Assembly: GCA_003164755.1 (NCBI GenBank) | Contig: PLUB01000060.1 | Coordinates: 1 to 64,000 of the forward strand | Direction of reading: 5' to 3' | Length of the DNA: 64,000 nt | DNA from: Methanosarcina sp. | GTDB taxonomy: Archaea > Halobacteriota > Methanosarcinia > Methanosarcinales > Methanosarcinaceae | Part shown: in pieces, positions 1 through 10,877 of the stretch | Position numbering within the stretch: the stretch's first letter is position 1 | Layout: every line of letters begins with the position of its first letter | Made by a program: the position numbers and the translations under genes | The notes under the pieces: model-generated | Databases searched by the model: none | The model's input: the letters and a program-made list of their open reading frames with translations, nothing else | Told to the model about the DNA's origin: nothing

Positions 1-1976
1 AGTGCTTCCATTTAAAGGAATTAGATAACATATTACTACTTTTGATTTCCTTTTTGTTTTACTATATCCTTAGAAAAGATTTTTTGCAACGGAACCCTTT
101 TTCCTGTTATTTACTACGGTTACTTTTGAAGTTTCAGGATATTTTAAAATTACTGTGTAAATTATGGTTCCAAAATACCTGTTTTTGATAAAGCGCTTGG
201 CCCAAGTTCTTTACAAAAGCACGCTTCAAGAATCTCATATTCAGTACTTCGCTAATTTTCACTTTTCCATAAACAACTCTTTCATATACCTTTATAAGCG
301 ATGAAAAAGCCTACATATGTTTTCTCTTCTCATATAGGTCTGAATACCGTCCCTTAAAATAGAATTAAAACCAAAAGAATGCATTGATGCTGTATTGTAA
401 TTTCTCAAAAATTATGTAAATATTTAGATAATGGTTCACTTATATATAAATACATTTTTCGTACCTTAGTGAGTATGGTAGTCAACGAGATTTTTGCTCA
501 TTCTATCTAAAAACAGTATCCGAATATTTCGTGCGAAAGATCCATAAACAACAATTTTAAAAAAGTATGAAATAGCTTATCCTATATAATAAAATATTCA
601 TATTCATATTCAAAGACTAATAATAACCCTGAACGTAAGTAGAGTTATGAATTCTCTGTTGGTCACACAATGATTCTCATTGCTGAAAAAGAGATTAATT
701 TCATGAAAAATAAATAATATGTGAACACGCTAAAAAGTGAAAAAACTCTTTTTACCCATACATCTTCTGTAAATTGTGACAAAAATAAAAGGTTTACTGT
801 AGCTGTTGTCCCTACAGGAAAGAACGAAATAAAAGTTGAATCTTTTTCATATTTTATCTACCTAGTCAAAAAACGGAAGCGTCATCTATTATATGATTAA
901 GTTTTTTCAAAAATCTAAATGTCAGTAGATCTATCAAATTATGTTTCGTTTCCTATCACAAAATGCCTTGTAAGTGCTATCAACAATTTGTTGACAATCG
1001 TCGACAATACAGAATTCCAGATGGATCTCAAATTTGATAACAGATGAAGGAATCTCGAAGGAGAAGTTCACTTCGGTAGATTATGTAGATTACGAAAAAA
1101 AAGATGTAATACTGTGAAAAAAATTAAATAGCAAAAATGCTAAAATAGAACAAAATCTTCCAAAATCTCTCTTTTTTTAGGTTGTATGGTTGGAAACTGA
1201 AAAATCCGAGCTCCTATTGATGAAATTTTTGAAAGCTGTCAAATGATTTTTGATGAAAAAATTACGTTTCATTCCAAATGGAATTTGTACTTCCAAACTA
1301 AGATAATAAACAGAAAACAAACTGCTCAACATATTATGGAGTGTCCTCTCTTTGTTATTCTCTTAAATTTTAAGAGTTCTGCAAATGAATCTTTCATAAA
1401 ATCTTTCAAGGTTTTAGATGGAGATAATTTTTGTCTTTGATTTAACCATTTGCCAGTTTTCTTGCTACTAAAATTCTCGGTGAACTTATATCTCCCTAAG
1501 CTTCAACGAATTATTGATATCCCCCCTCTTCTTTTCATGCTCGCTAAAAATCTAACAGAATCAAGTTTTTAATAGAAGGATTGAACAGCAAGAGTCGATC
1601 CTATATTAACGCATATATTCCTGAGAATTTCGATAAACTCCTACGTTTTTTCATATGCATATCAATTGTATATAAATGAATAGTAAGAATCAGAGATTTA
1701 TTGAAATTCTCTCTTGCTAGGAACTGTAGAAAATCTTCTATGCTTTGTGTCTGTATTTATTGGCCAGAATAACACAAAAAAGGATTCATTTCTACTCAAT
1801 TGTCAAAGTTAGGATTCAACATTATTTTTCTTTAAGACTCGTGAAAAATGGGTGAAATTTTACTTAATATCTGATCCATTTGGTAAAATACTGAACTAGA
1901 ACAGGTGGGGAAAAAATATTCATCCGCCCATTCATTACAAAGATTAGGTCTTTTTCTTTGAATTCCAGTTCCTTTC
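1..1976. other. Long AT-rich intergenic region
   Basis: No convincing gene is visible. All open frames are short, lack a ribosome binding site and have no recognisable motif. The only structured item is an inverted-repeat element at 1623-1712, listed separately. The stretch around 640-1560 has an uneven, slightly more mixed base composition and could be a fully decayed gene or insertion sequence, but I could not identify it. The part near 1832-1976 is the 3' flank of the vor operon. Confidence 0.6.
1623..1712 (-). repeat. MITE-like inverted-repeat element, copy 1
   Basis: The left end reads GAGAATTTCGATAAACTCC. The right end is its imperfect reverse complement, and the AT-rich centre carries CATATGCATAT. 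It belongs to a roughly 89-bp family with nine near-complete copies in the window. Orientation is minus relative to the copies with CACGAGTT next to the left end. It is more diverged than copies 5 and 6. Confidence 0.7.
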
Positions 1977-3422
1977 TCAGATCTTAAAGTTTTCTTTTGC
2001 CCATTTAGTGCCTGCTTCAAAAACCCGCTGATTGAATTCCACGACTTTGGATTTGCCCGAAAAATTTTCGGCAAAAGCTTCCTTGAAGGATTCTTCTGCC
2101 AGGCCTGTAGCGTTAAGGTCCATCAGAACTCCAAGCATGAAGGAGTTAGCGGCTTTATCAGAGCCCTCATAGGTGGCTTTTTCCGCTGCAGGGACTGCAA
2201 TAGCTTTGACACCGACAGACGCCTTTGCTTCTCCAATGGACGAGTCATAGAGGAGATAGCCTCCTTTTCTGACTGATCCTTCGAATTTTTCAAGTGAGGG
2301 ACGGTTCATGGCCACCAGGATATCTGGATTATAGACAATCGGGCAATCTATGGACTGGCCAGAGATCACAACTGAACAATTGGATGTTCCCCCGCGCTGT
2401 TCCGGACCGTAGGAAGGGAACCAGGATGCATTAAGATTTTCCTTCATCCCGGCCAGAGCCAGAATAATTCCCATGCTGAGAACTCCCTGCCCTCCGAATC
2501 CTGCAATTTTGGTTTGAATCGGGGTAAACTCCTTTCGGGTGTGTTTTTCGTTAGTATACTTTTCAATGCCGTAAAGGTTCTCTAGAGCTTCAGTTGTAAA
2601 GTCACTGGCTCCACGATGAAGAATTTTTGCCTCTTCAGAATTATTCCTGAAGTTCTTGAGAGGAAATTCCTTTTCCATTTCCTCATTAATGAAGCTAATA
2701 GCCTGCTTTGCATTCATTTTGAGATTAGTTGGGCAGGCGGCAAGGACTTCAACAAAAGCATATCCTTTGCCTTCACTCTGGATCTGAAGGGCTTTCAGAA
2801 CGGCTTTTCTGGCATTTCGGATATGAGATATATCAGAAACTGAAACTCTTTCGATAAAGACTGGAGACTTCAAGTTGTCCAAAATTTCGCACATATGGAG
2901 AGGATAGCCTGCAAAACTTGGATCACGACCTTCCGGAGATGTAACAGTCTTTTCACCAATAAGTGTTGTCGGAGCCATCTGTCCGCCGGTCATACCATAA
3001 ACTGTATTGTTTACGAAAAAGACCGCAAGCTTCTCACCTCTGTTTGCGGCCTGAAGAGTTTCGTTCAGGCCGATGGATGCAAGATCCCCATCGCCTTGAT
3101 AGCAAATCACCACAGCATTTTCTTCTGCCCTTGAAACGCCTGTCCCTACAGCAGGGGCGCGGCCGTGAGCAACTTGGATATTGCCTGTATCAAAGTAATA
3201 ATAGGCAAAAACAGCGCAGCCTACTGGGCTGATCATGATCGTTCTGTCCTGAATTTTCAGGTTTTCAATTGCCTCAGCAATAAGCTTGTGCAGAATTCCA
3301 TGTCCACAACCAGGGCAGTAGTGAGTAGCTGTGAGGGCTGCCCCTCCTTTACGGGGGTATTCTGCGTACAGGACTTCTGACTTTCTGATTACCTTTTCTC
3401 CGTTGATGATTTTTGCTGTCAT
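1977..3422 (-). CDS. vorA: 2-oxoisovalerate:ferredoxin oxidoreductase, beta-gamma fusion subunit
   Basis: This protein of 481 residues joins a thiamine-pyrophosphate beta subunit (about 1-290) to a gamma subunit (about 300-481). The beta part shows the YCPGCGH motif near residue 35, the GDGD thiamine-binding motif near 110 and [11 protein letters not shown] near 138. The gamma part begins with IAGFGGQGV near 308 and has [12 protein letters not shown] near 345. Family knowledge: such enzymes oxidatively decarboxylate branched-chain 2-oxoacids to acyl-CoA with ferredoxin as acceptor, reversibly. The lengths of the three subunits here (481, 352 and 81) match the VOR type of methanogens rather than the four-gene 2-oxoglutarate enzyme. 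It is the last gene of vorC-vorB-vorA and starts two bases after the vorB stop. Substrate is inferred from architecture, not proven. Confidence 0.88.
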   Translation of the reverse strand: MTAKIINGEKVIRKSEVLYAEYPRKGGAALTATHYCPGCGHGILHKLIAEAIENLKIQDRTIMISPVGCAVFAYYYFDTGNIQVAHGRAPAVGTGVSRAEENAVVICYQGDGDLASIGLNETLQAANRGEKLAVFFVNNTVYGMTGGQMAPTTLIGEKTVTSPEGRDPSFAGYPLHMCEILDNLKSPVFIERVSVSDISHIRNARKAVLKALQIQSEGKGYAFVEVLAACPTNLKMNAKQAISFINEEMEKEFPLKNFRNNSEEAKILHRGASDFTTEALENLYGIEKYTNEKHTRKEFTPIQTKIAGFGGQGVLSMGIILALAGMKENLNASWFPSYGPEQRGGTSNCSVVISGQSIDCPIVYNPDILVAMNRPSLEKFEGSVRKGGYLLYDSSIGEAKASVGVKAIAVPAAEKATYEGSDKAANSFMLGVLMDLNATGLAEESFKEAFAENFSGKSKVVEFNQRVFEAGTKWAKENFKI

Positions 3423-3424
3423 TT

Positions 3425-4480
3425 TCAGACCTTCCCTACAATTTTCCTGATTTTATCTATTATCTGGTCAAGGGTGATCAGGTTTCCTCCCATCCGGTTT
3501 ACCAGTTCTACAGGCTGTGAACAACCAATTGCAAGCCTTATATCATCTTTCATCTGCCCATTACTCATTTCCACTGAGATGAAAGAACACCCTTTATCTG
3601 CCAGGGTTTTCAGCTGTTTTTCAGGGAATGGAAAAAGAGTTTTCAGCCTGAAAAGACCTACTTTGAAGCCTTTCTGCCTGGCAAGATATGTGGCTGATCT
3701 GCAGATTCTGCTGCTAATGCCATAGGAAACTAGGACAATTGAGGCATCTTCTGTTAGGTATTCATCATGACCCACCTCATTCTGCTTGATCAGGTCGTAC
3801 TTTTTCTGCAGCTTTTCATTAAACATCTCGAGTTCATCGAAGTCCAGATAGATTGACGTTATCAGATTAAGCCTTGTTTCGGATGTACCGTTTACTGCCC
3901 ATGTGTTATCGATCTTGGGGATAGTAGCTTCATTCGGGAACTCTAGAGACTCGATCATCTGTCCGAGAACACCGTCTGCGAGAACCACCGCAGGGTTTCT
4001 GTACTTGAAGGCAAGATCAAAGGCCTTCAGGGTAAAGTCACACATTTCCTGTACTGAATTAGGGGCAAGCACGATATTTTTGTAGTTACCATGCCCTCCA
4101 CCTTTTACTATCTGGTTATAATCTGCCTGGTCCGGCCCTATATTTCCAAGGCCGGGGCCTGCTCTCATTATGTTTACAATCACACAGGGAAGTTCTGCTC
4201 CAGCAAGGTAGGAGAGTCCTTCCTGCATAAGGCTCATTCCAGGTCCTGACGACGATGTCATAACCCTGTGCCCTGCAGCTGCTCCTCCATAGACCATATT
4301 AATTGCTGCTTCTTCGGATTCGGCCTGAACGAATTTTCTTCCTATAAGCGGAAAGTACTTAGCTGCATCATGTAGAATCTCACTTGCCGGAGTTATTGGA
4401 TATCCGAAGAAACAGTCACTTCCGCCATAAAGTGCACCGACGATTACTGCAGAGTTGCCTTTTACGAGTTTTGTTGCCAT
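3425..4480 (-). CDS. vorB: 2-oxoisovalerate:ferredoxin oxidoreductase, alpha subunit
   Basis: The product has about 351 residues and is the alpha chain of a 2-oxoacid:ferredoxin oxidoreductase. It contains GCDFF-like glycine-rich N-terminal sequence ([16 protein letters not shown]), [10 protein letters not shown] and the pyrimidine-binding region, ending with a transketolase C-terminal type domain. Two ATG codons lie in tandem at 4483 and 4480. The GGAGG at 4486-4490 is only 2 bases from the first but 5 from the second, so 4480 is preferred. It lies between vorC (19-base gap) and vorA (2-base gap), so the three are almost certainly one transcript. Confidence 0.9.
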   Translation of the reverse strand: MATKLVKGNSAVIVGALYGGSDCFFGYPITPASEILHDAAKYFPLIGRKFVQAESEEAAINMVYGGAAAGHRVMTSSSGPGMSLMQEGLSYLAGAELPCVIVNIMRAGPGLGNIGPDQADYNQIVKGGGHGNYKNIVLAPNSVQEMCDFTLKAFDLAFKYRNPAVVLADGVLGQMIESLEFPNEATIPKIDNTWAVNGTSETRLNLITSIYLDFDELEMFNEKLQKKYDLIKQNEVGHDEYLTEDASIVLVSYGISSRICRSATYLARQKGFKVGLFRLKTLFPFPEKQLKTLADKGCSFISVEMSNGQMKDDIRLAIGCSQPVELVNRMGGNLITLDQIIDKIRKIVGKV

Positions 4481-4499
4481 CATTTTCCTCCTTTCTGCC

Positions 4500-4745
4500 T
4501 TATCTTGCTCCTTCGTGTTTCAGGGGAATATGGATCTCGATCGCAAGAGGTTCAGGGCAAGTATAATAGCAGCTTGCACAGCCTGTGCAACTTTCTCCTA
4601 TATACTCTACATAATTATAGCCTCGAGCATTTAGGTTTTCACTCATTAAAAATGCTCCTTTGGGGCAGGCAAGAAGGCAGCGTCCGCAGGCCTTGCACTC
4701 AAGAGTGTTGATTAAAGGGTATGGTTTTTTATCGTTCTTTGACAT
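4500..4745 (-). CDS. vorC: 2-oxoisovalerate:ferredoxin oxidoreductase, ferredoxin-like delta subunit
   Basis: This is an 81-residue dicluster ferredoxin with two complete 4Fe-4S motifs, [14 protein letters not shown] and [14 protein letters not shown]. It should pass electrons from the thiamine site of VorAB to soluble ferredoxin. The start has a good ribosome binding site (GAGG, 7 bases upstream). It is the first gene of the vor operon. Methanogen VOR delta subunits are of the same size. Confidence 0.9.
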   Translation of the reverse strand: MSKNDKKPYPLINTLECKACGRCLLACPKGAFLMSENLNARGYNYVEYIGESCTGCASCYYTCPEPLAIEIHIPLKHEGAR

Positions 4746-6193
4746 GTTGGGTCCTCAACTTGTTTATTTTCAATCATTTTCAAGGCTCTCCTCACTTTTT
4801 GACCTCCTAGGTGCTTAGAGATTATTGGAGTTTTAATTTAATTTTTCCTTTATCATACTTTTTCAGCCTTTTTTTTTTTCCAGAAGATTTTTTTGTGACA
4901 GAACGAAGAGTATTCCTTTTCCATTTAGTTTTCTGAAATCTCCTATCTACCGACTTTGAATGAATCAAAAAAATAAGCAATATGTAGTGTCGCTAATTTG
5001 CTGTAAATTAAAGTCAAATTTTTTTACTTGTAATCTAATTTTTCTGATGTAGAATCTTCTACTCAATAATTTATTGAGATTTATGGTTTTTACAGAAAAT
5101 TAGGCGCTCTGTCGACAAGGCTATAAAGTAAGTCCAGAATTGTCTATTTCAGAGCAGACTTTTCAGAAAAAGTTTAAGGTATTTTTTTTTCTCTTTTCCT
5201 TTTTCTGATTTGATCGGAAACTTTTTTCTGATATTTTTGTTTCCTTTCTTTGACATAAAAGGATGAGGTGGATCTGATTCTTTGTACTCTTATATTCTTT
5301 TTTCTTGTAGTCGTCTTTGCAAGTAATGAGACTAAATCACCAAGGTTATTAATCATTCTAATGATATTACTTTTTATTTAAAAATTGTAATTTCTCTGAA
5401 TTTCAATAAACATTCTAGAACACTTACATTCTTTTAAATTTATTTGTCAGATTAATATTTTTGGCCCTTCTTAATAATTTTATGTTGGTTCTTAGGTTCT
5501 TATATAGAGCGGCTGAAAGAAAATACATATTTGCAACCAATTATTATTGTTTCGAAAATTTCTCTACTTTTTGATTTATACACACAGCTATGTCTGTTAT
5601 ATGAATGTGGTAACAATTTTAAATAATTCTAAAATTATTGGTAAAGTCACGTCTTTTTTTCAAATAATCATCCAGTAATTTTTTATATATATAATTTTTA
5701 ATTATTTTATACATTCCAATTTTTCTCTCGTGCTTTTCCCAACCATATCTAGTTGGGTTTCTATTTGGAGTAACTGGGATAAAAATATATTCTTTGCAGT
5801 TATTGTTTATTGTTCTGATAAAATTTTTCTGCCTTTTTAGATTTATATAATGTAGCTCTATCCGATAGAAAAAATGTTTTTGCATACATCTTCTCTCAAA
5901 ATCAAGTAATAATTTTAGGGAAGAATCTATATTCCATCGAATTCCTATATTATACTCATAAAACTATTTGTTTTCAGTATCATATACTCCAATATTGATT
6001 CTGATTTTCGAATGATGTATAACTTTAATCACGTTTGACTTTTTATTTAATTAATCATTCTATTTATTTGAATATAAAAATTAATTAACCCATGATAGGT
6101 GAGAAATAATCTAATCAAATTAAATAAATCTTGGGGTTGGGCCCAAAATTTGTATTACAATTGATGTGAGCGAGAAAGGATTGGAGATCAAAA
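4746..6193. other. Intergenic region upstream of vorC and dph2
   Basis: This divergent gap of about 1.4 kb must hold the vor promoter (near 4760-4870) and the dph2 promoter. Open frames at 5174-5356 and 5619-5885 on the minus strand are Lys/Asn-rich and have no motif or ribosome binding site. The longer one (88 codons) cannot be excluded as an orphan gene, but nothing supports it. I see no repeat or RNA gene. Confidence 0.55.
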
Positions 6194-7201
6194 ATGTATT
6201 TGGGGATCAATGAAGCATTTGATTTAAGGTCTAATTATATTATTTATATAATACACAAATCAGGAGCAAAAATTGTAGGTTTCCAGCTTCCTGAGGGACT
6301 CAAAAAGAAGGGATTCAAACTAGCAAAAAAAGTTGAAGAATCTACAGGAGCCGAGGTTTTAATCTACGGAGATCCCTGCTTTGGGGCGTGCGACTTGAAT
6401 AGGACTTTGATAGAACATGTGGATATTCTCTTCCATTTTGGGCATGCGGGACTTGGGGATATGAAGCTTTCAGATAAAGTTTATTTCATAGAAGCACGCT
6501 CTTTAGTTGATATTGGGCATGTTGTTGAAAAAGCTGTGCCTGAACTTAAAGGGCAGATAATAGGTCTAATTACTACTGTTCAGCATGTTCATAAACTTAT
6601 GGAAGCTTGCGCAATTATTGAGACTAGAGGAAAGACTTGCGTGATTGGGCACGGTGATTCCAGAATAGCTTATCCAGGGCAAGTACTAGGATGTAATTTT
6701 TCGGCAGCCAGGGCTGAAAAATGTAATGAGTACCTCTATATCGGAAGCGGAGATTTCCATCCCTTAGGTGTTGCCCTTTCCACAAAAAAACGTGTTCTTG
6801 TAGCCGATCCTTTTTCAGGAGAAGTTCGTGAGATAGATCCCTCAAAAATTCTCCGTCAGCGTAGTGCTGTAATTGCAAAATCTCTGGATGCTGAGGTTTT
6901 TGGTATAATTGTCTCAAGCAAAAGCGGGCAGAAAAGGCTTGAACTTGCTTTTTTTTTGAAGGAGTGTGCAAAAAGACATGGAAAAGATGCATATCTGATT
7001 CTTATGGATCTTGTAACCCCAGAACAGCTGCTATTGTTCAAAGTGGACGCTTTTGTAAATACAGCTTGTCCTAGGCTTGCTGTTGATGAAATTGGGCGTT
7101 TTCAATCTCCTATGCTGACGCCTCAAGAGTTTGAGATCGTACTTGGAGAAAGAGAATGGGACAGACTTGTGCTGGATGAAATTACAACCGAGCCGATATG
7201 A
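6194..7201 (+). CDS. dph2: Diphthamide biosynthesis enzyme Dph2 (archaeal)
   Basis: The 335-residue product is the archaeal Dph2 radical-type 4Fe-4S enzyme. It transfers the 3-amino-3-carboxypropyl group of S-adenosylmethionine to a histidine of elongation factor 2, the first step of diphthamide synthesis. The three conserved cluster cysteines are visible: Cys62 in GDPCFGACD, Cys167 in VLGCNF and Cys292 in [11 protein letters not shown], with spacing like that of the Pyrococcus enzyme. GGAG lies 7 bases before the ATG. It heads a same-strand cluster with a METTL5-like methyltransferase, csl4 and rpoL, a neighbourhood common in euryarchaea. Confidence 0.93.
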   Translation: MYLGINEAFDLRSNYIIYIIHKSGAKIVGFQLPEGLKKKGFKLAKKVEESTGAEVLIYGDPCFGACDLNRTLIEHVDILFHFGHAGLGDMKLSDKVYFIEARSLVDIGHVVEKAVPELKGQIIGLITTVQHVHKLMEACAIIETRGKTCVIGHGDSRIAYPGQVLGCNFSAARAEKCNEYLYIGSGDFHPLGVALSTKKRVLVADPFSGEVREIDPSKILRQRSAVIAKSLDAEVFGIIVSSKSGQKRLELAFFLKECAKRHGKDAYLILMDLVTPEQLLLFKVDAFVNTACPRLAVDEIGRFQSPMLTPQEFEIVLGEREWDRLVLDEITTEPI

Positions 7202-7317
7202 TTTTGTTTATTCCCAGGTTTAGCAAAAATAAAGACAGCTGAGTACAAATAAGTTATATAACGGCAACTCTATACAAATTTTGAACCACATATCTTTTAA
7301 AAACTAAAGTCGATGAA

Positions 7318-7950
7318 ATGAACCAAAGAAAACTTGAAATGCTGCTTGAAGCAATCGAAGGTTTTTCAGATCCTGAGATTGAGCTGGAGCAATACCAAAC
7401 TCCTTCTCCTTTAGCTGCAGAAATTCTGCACTTCGCTTTCATGCAGAGAGATCTTGATGATTCAGTCCAGGATCTTGGCTGCGGTACGGGAATACTTGCA
7501 ATAGGTGCCAAGCTCCTTGGAGTCAGAAATGTTGTGGGGTATGATGCTGATCCAAGAGCACTTGAGATTGCAAAAATTAATGCCAAAAAGCTTGGAGTAG
7601 AGGCAAATTTTGTATTCTCAGACATTGCAGGTATCGAGGGACATGTAAAAACTACAGTCATGAACCCCCCCTTCGGGGCAAGGATAAAGGGTAGAGATAG
7701 ATCTTTTATTTCGTCAGCATTAAGAACAAGTGACGTGATATATTCAATCCACAACCGTGGAAGCTTTGCTTTTATCCAAAAGTTCATTAAGCCTGCGATC
7801 ATTACACATTCTTACGTTGCGAAATTTCCTATAAAACGAGTTTTCAATTTTCACAAAAAGGAAAGAAAGGTTATTGAGGTAGAGATTTACAGGATCACTG
7901 TTCCTGGATATATTCAGAATTCAGTACAATTCAAGGTATCTAGTCTGTAG
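7318..7950 (+). CDS. METTL5-like RNA/DNA N6-adenine methyltransferase
   Basis: This 210-residue protein is a Rossmann-fold class I methyltransferase. It has the SAM-binding motif DLGCGTGILAIGA at about 52-64, an acidic loop GYDADPRALEI near 74 and the catalytic NPPFGA motif at 116-121. The NPPF signature indicates methylation of an exocyclic amino group on adenine. The small size and the archaeal context (next to dph2, csl4 and rpoL) fit the METTL5 family, whose eukaryotic member modifies small-subunit rRNA. The rRNA target is inferred. A TATA-like GTTATATAAC near 7250 could give it its own promoter. It ends in TAG. Confidence 0.85.
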   Translation: MNQRKLEMLLEAIEGFSDPEIELEQYQTPSPLAAEILHFAFMQRDLDDSVQDLGCGTGILAIGAKLLGVRNVVGYDADPRALEIAKINAKKLGVEANFVFSDIAGIEGHVKTTVMNPPFGARIKGRDRSFISSALRTSDVIYSIHNRGSFAFIQKFIKPAIITHSYVAKFPIKRVFNFHKKERKVIEVEIYRITVPGYIQNSVQFKVSSL

Positions 7951-8208
7951 TTCAATGTCTCAAGATTCTGTTCCAAAAATGCAAATATTAAATGCATGCT
8001 CTATAAATAATGTAACTCTGTATGCATAGAGCTGAATTTTATGACTTCAGAGAAGAAATATGTACGAAAATACGAAAATGATGACCTTTCCTTTATCCGA
8101 AGAATTATTTTCGGTAGATTCAACAGCATGTGATATATCTGTTTAATTGACAAAATCATTATGATTAAGATATCTATTCATCAATTATGACAATTAGAAT
8201 GAGGGATC

Positions 8209-9120
8209 ATGATTAGAATTAAAAAAAATAAAACTACGAGGAAGAAATTGACAGGTCCAAGTGAGGGAAAGCCAGTTATTGAAATAGGGGTTCAAATGGT
8301 GTCAGGAAATAAGGGTCTTTTTAAGGGTCAACCAAGGGATCAGTTTAAAAGTCATACTAGGAATCAGCCAACCGGTCAGTCAAGGTATCAGTCTAGTTAT
8401 CAGTTTGGAAATCAGTCACGGGATCAATCTAAAGGTCAGTTCAAGGGAGAGCAGGGTAAAAAAAGGAGATTACCTTATAAAAAAAAGGTTTCCTGGGAGA
8501 TGACGAATATGATTAACTTTAGAGTCCCCCATGTAGAAGATACACTGGACAAAAATCTTGAAAAAGGATGTTTTGTTCTCCCAGGAGAACTTGTTGGAAG
8601 CACAGAGGAGTTTAAACCAGGAAATGGAACAGTAGTATTTGATGGAAATGTTTACTCCACTGCTATTGGCAATGTAATCATTGATCGAAAAGCAAGGATA
8701 GTCTCTGTAAAGCCAAATACTCCCACTCCTAATATCCTTAAAGTGGGAGATATTGTGTATGGAAAGATAATTGACGTCCGAGAATCCGGGGCAGCTGTGG
8801 AAATTGCAGGAATTGAAGGTAAAGAAGATCGGGAAATTATTAATTCAAGGCTTGGAGATATTCATGTGTCAAATGTAAGAGACTCTTATGTCAAGAGACT
8901 TTCAGACGAGTTCAGACCATCAGATATAATCAGAGCTAAAGTTCTAGATACTGATAGAATACGTCTGACCACATATGAGGATTCCCTTGGAGTTGTGAAA
9001 GCATATTGCTCCAATTGTAGAGGGGAACTTGTGCTCGAAGGGAAAAAGCTTAAATGTCCTGACTGCAATATGACTGAAATCCGCAAAATCTCAACAGAAT
9101 ACGGAAAAGGGATACAGTAA
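8209..9120 (+). CDS. csl4: Archaeal exosome subunit Csl4 with a Gln-rich repeat extension
   Basis: Residues about 110-303 form a standard Csl4, the RNA-binding cap subunit of the archaeal exosome. They comprise an N-terminal domain (FVLPGELVGSTEEF), an S1 domain (VGDIVYGKIIDV onward) and a C-terminal zinc ribbon with CSNC and CPDC. The first 100 residues are unusual: a basic start, then five 8-residue units ending in Q (such as FKGQPRDQ, PTGQSRYQ) at residues 38-77, encoded by 24-nt tandem repeats at 8320-8439. If the ATG at 8209 (GAGG 4-5 bases upstream) is wrong, translation could begin at an internal Met near 8500 giving a protein of the usual size. The frame stays open through the repeats, which favours the long form. 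Confidence 0.88.
   Translation: MIRIKKNKTTRKKLTGPSEGKPVIEIGVQMVSGNKGLFKGQPRDQFKSHTRNQPTGQSRYQSSYQFGNQSRDQSKGQFKGEQGKKRRLPYKKKVSWEMTNMINFRVPHVEDTLDKNLEKGCFVLPGELVGSTEEFKPGNGTVVFDGNVYSTAIGNVIIDRKARIVSVKPNTPTPNILKVGDIVYGKIIDVRESGAAVEIAGIEGKEDREIINSRLGDIHVSNVRDSYVKRLSDEFRPSDIIRAKVLDTDRIRLTTYEDSLGVVKAYCSNCRGELVLEGKKLKCPDCNMTEIRKISTEYGKGIQ
8320..8439 (+). repeat. 24-nt tandem repeat inside csl4
   Basis: Five consecutive 24-base units each end in a Gln codon and usually contain an AGG or CGG Arg codon mid-unit. They encode FKGQPRDQ, FKSHTRNQ, PTGQSRYQ, SSYQFGNQ and SRDQSKGQ. A sixth, decayed unit may follow. The units are diverged at the DNA level but the 24-base phase is exact. Confidence 0.85.
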
Positions 9121-9195
9121 TGTTTTTCCTGCCATGAGCAAGAACAGATTTTTACAAAGTAATTTACATTACTAACTATTTAACGGGGATTACCA

Positions 9196-9474
9196 ATGGA
9201 ACTGAACATCCTGTCAAAAGCTGATTATGAGCTGGAAGTTGAGCTCAAAGGTGAAACTCACACTCTTTTGAATTTAATTAAGGACCTCCTAACTAGAGAT
9301 TCAAGGGTTGAGGCCGCTTTTTACGATATGAAACATGTGAGTATTAGTGACCCGATTCTCTACATCAAAACAGATGGTACAGATCCTATTGAGGTCTTAA
9401 AAGATGCTACTTCTATCATTATTGCTCAATGTGACGAGTTCATTGACATATTCAGCAAGGCTGTAAATGCCTGA
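9196..9474 (+). CDS. rpoL: DNA-directed RNA polymerase subunit L (Rpo11)
   Basis: This 92-residue protein is the archaeal Rpo11/RpoL subunit, which dimerises with Rpo3 to form the alpha-like assembly platform of RNA polymerase. Typical features are the ETHTLLNLIKDLL segment near residue 21, a VEAAFYDMKHV strand, and the DPILYIKTDGTDP motif followed by a long C-terminal helix. It follows csl4 with a 75-base gap and is followed by a strong terminator hairpin. Confidence 0.93.
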   Translation: MELNILSKADYELEVELKGETHTLLNLIKDLLTRDSRVEAAFYDMKHVSISDPILYIKTDGTDPIEVLKDATSIIIAQCDEFIDIFSKAVNA

Positions 9475-9508
9475 AGTTTGACAGAAATATCTAAAAATTA
9501 TGTGAGGC

Positions 9509-9540
9509 GCCTTTTTAAAGGCTTTTTGCTTTCTTTTACG
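9509..9540 (+). terminator. Terminator after rpoL
   Basis: The perfect inverted repeat GCCTTT-TT-AAAGGC at 9509-9522 is followed by a T-rich tract (TTTTTGCTTTCTTTT). This is a good intrinsic-type terminator for the dph2-rpoL cluster. Confidence 0.75.
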
Positions 9541-9748
9541 ACATATTAGTTACCTATTTTGGTTTTTAGGTTGTTTGGTAATTTTTTCAGTTTAGCTACC
9601 CCAATTTTGTATTTTTTTCCTATGCAATGCCCGAAAAGCATATAAGGATTATATACCAAAATTAGTTCTCTGTCATTTGTTTTTGTAATTAGCTCATAGA
9701 AATTAGTATATATGAGAATAGATTATTCTAAATAAATGAGTGGTATTA

Positions 9749-10153
9749 ATGTCTAAAAATATGTTTAGAACAACGTTCATAATCATCGTTTTAATCATGG
9801 CCGCAATTCCTACAGTTATTAGTGCGTCGCCATCTGAAAATAAAGTTCTAAATGATAATGATAATGGAGAGACAATCTCTATCAAAAAAGGAGATTCTTT
9901 TAATCTGCAACTGAAAGAAAATATGATGGCAGGTTATTTATGGAAAATCCGTTTAAGCAACGGACTAATTTTGATCAATACGAAAATTTATCAAACCGGA
10001 TTTTCACATATGTTTGGTGGATATCAAATTCAAGAATGGACAATTAAGGCAGTAGCCGGTAGAAATCAGCAGGTAATCGGAATATACAGGAGACCCTGGA
10101 TGAAAGAAACAAGTGTGGGGAAAATATTCACACTTAATGTTAACGTCATCTAA
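9749..10153 (+). CDS. Secreted chagasin-like cysteine protease inhibitor (I42 family)
   Basis: The 134-residue product begins with a signal peptide (hydrophobic stretch at about 9-25, ending ISASPS). The mature part has the three loops of the I42 inhibitor family: NMMAGYLW at 58-65 (usual form NPTTGY/F), MFGGY at 88-92 (usual GxGG) and RRPW at 114-117. Members block papain-like proteases. The first loop is degenerate, lacking the Pro-Thr, so inhibitory strength is uncertain. An in-frame GTG lies three codons upstream, but ATG at 9749 gives a cleaner signal peptide. No operon partner is apparent. Confidence 0.8.
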   Translation: MSKNMFRTTFIIIVLIMAAIPTVISASPSENKVLNDNDNGETISIKKGDSFNLQLKENMMAGYLWKIRLSNGLILINTKIYQTGFSHMFGGYQIQEWTIKAVAGRNQQVIGIYRRPWMKETSVGKIFTLNVNVI

Positions 10154-10877
10154 ATATGAAATTTAAACATTCTTAACCAAGTACTTCTATGGTAGAGGAT
10201 TTCGATAAACCCCTAAATTTTGTCATATGCTTATAAACTGTATCTATATGACTTGTGAAAATTAAAGGTTTATCGAAATCCTTTGTAGAGTAGCTGTCAG
10301 CTTGATATGAACTTATATTCATTTATGGCAACTCCCATTTCAAATATTCCCTTTTATATAGTTTTTTAATACTGAATTCTATTTTCTATAGATGTATACA
10401 AGAATGCTAACTATTTTCTCAATATTAAAGTGCTTAAAAATTAATCCAACTTTCAATAATATCGTAGGCGAACAAATTTTATATATATATACATCTATGG
10501 AATGTCAACTTTGATTGCTTTTTAACAGATAAATGCTCATTGTGGATCAAATTTAATGTTTTCGAAATAGCTATATATTATATGTTTTACCAATTAATTT
10601 ATAGTTTGAGAACTTAGTTCGTAATTGATATGGCAGTTTTAGAATGAGATCTGAACAAAATGTGGTGAAAATTTGTTTATGAAGTATAGACTAGACAAAC
10701 TTTCAAAAGGTTATATTTTTGCAATAATTTAGCTAATATTGGAATTTTGGCTGTGATTAAGAGTATTAATATCATGATTTGAATATTTAATCTATCAGAT
10801 TTTATAAATGACTTGGATATAGTCTTCTCATAGATAATCAGAATTTTTTCAATTTTGAAAGCAGAAGGGGCTTTTTC
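10154..10877. other. Intergenic region with one inverted-repeat element
   Basis: It contains element copy 2 at 10196-10282, starting 43 bases after the chagasin-like gene. The remainder is AT-rich with a run of alternating TA near 10485. The minus-strand open frame 10677-11132 is the antisense of the FTR gene and is not considered real. Confidence 0.6.
10196..10282 (-). repeat. MITE-like inverted-repeat element, copy 2
   Basis: Left end AGGATTTCGATAAACCCC and right end GGTTTATCGAAATCCT form the terminal inverted repeats. The centre has CATATGCTTATAAAC and ACTTGTGAAAAT near the right end, giving minus orientation. It separates the chagasin-like gene from the FTR gene. Confidence 0.85.

Noticed and set aside
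1832-2074. Minus-strand open frame of 80 codons at the end of vorA
   Set aside because: It overlaps the conserved C-terminus of vorA in another frame and has no family-like sequence.
5619-5885. Minus-strand 88-codon frame in the vor-dph2 gap
   Set aside because: Lys/Asn/Ile-rich composition as expected from AT-rich DNA, no ribosome binding site and no motif; kept only as a remark in the intergenic entry.
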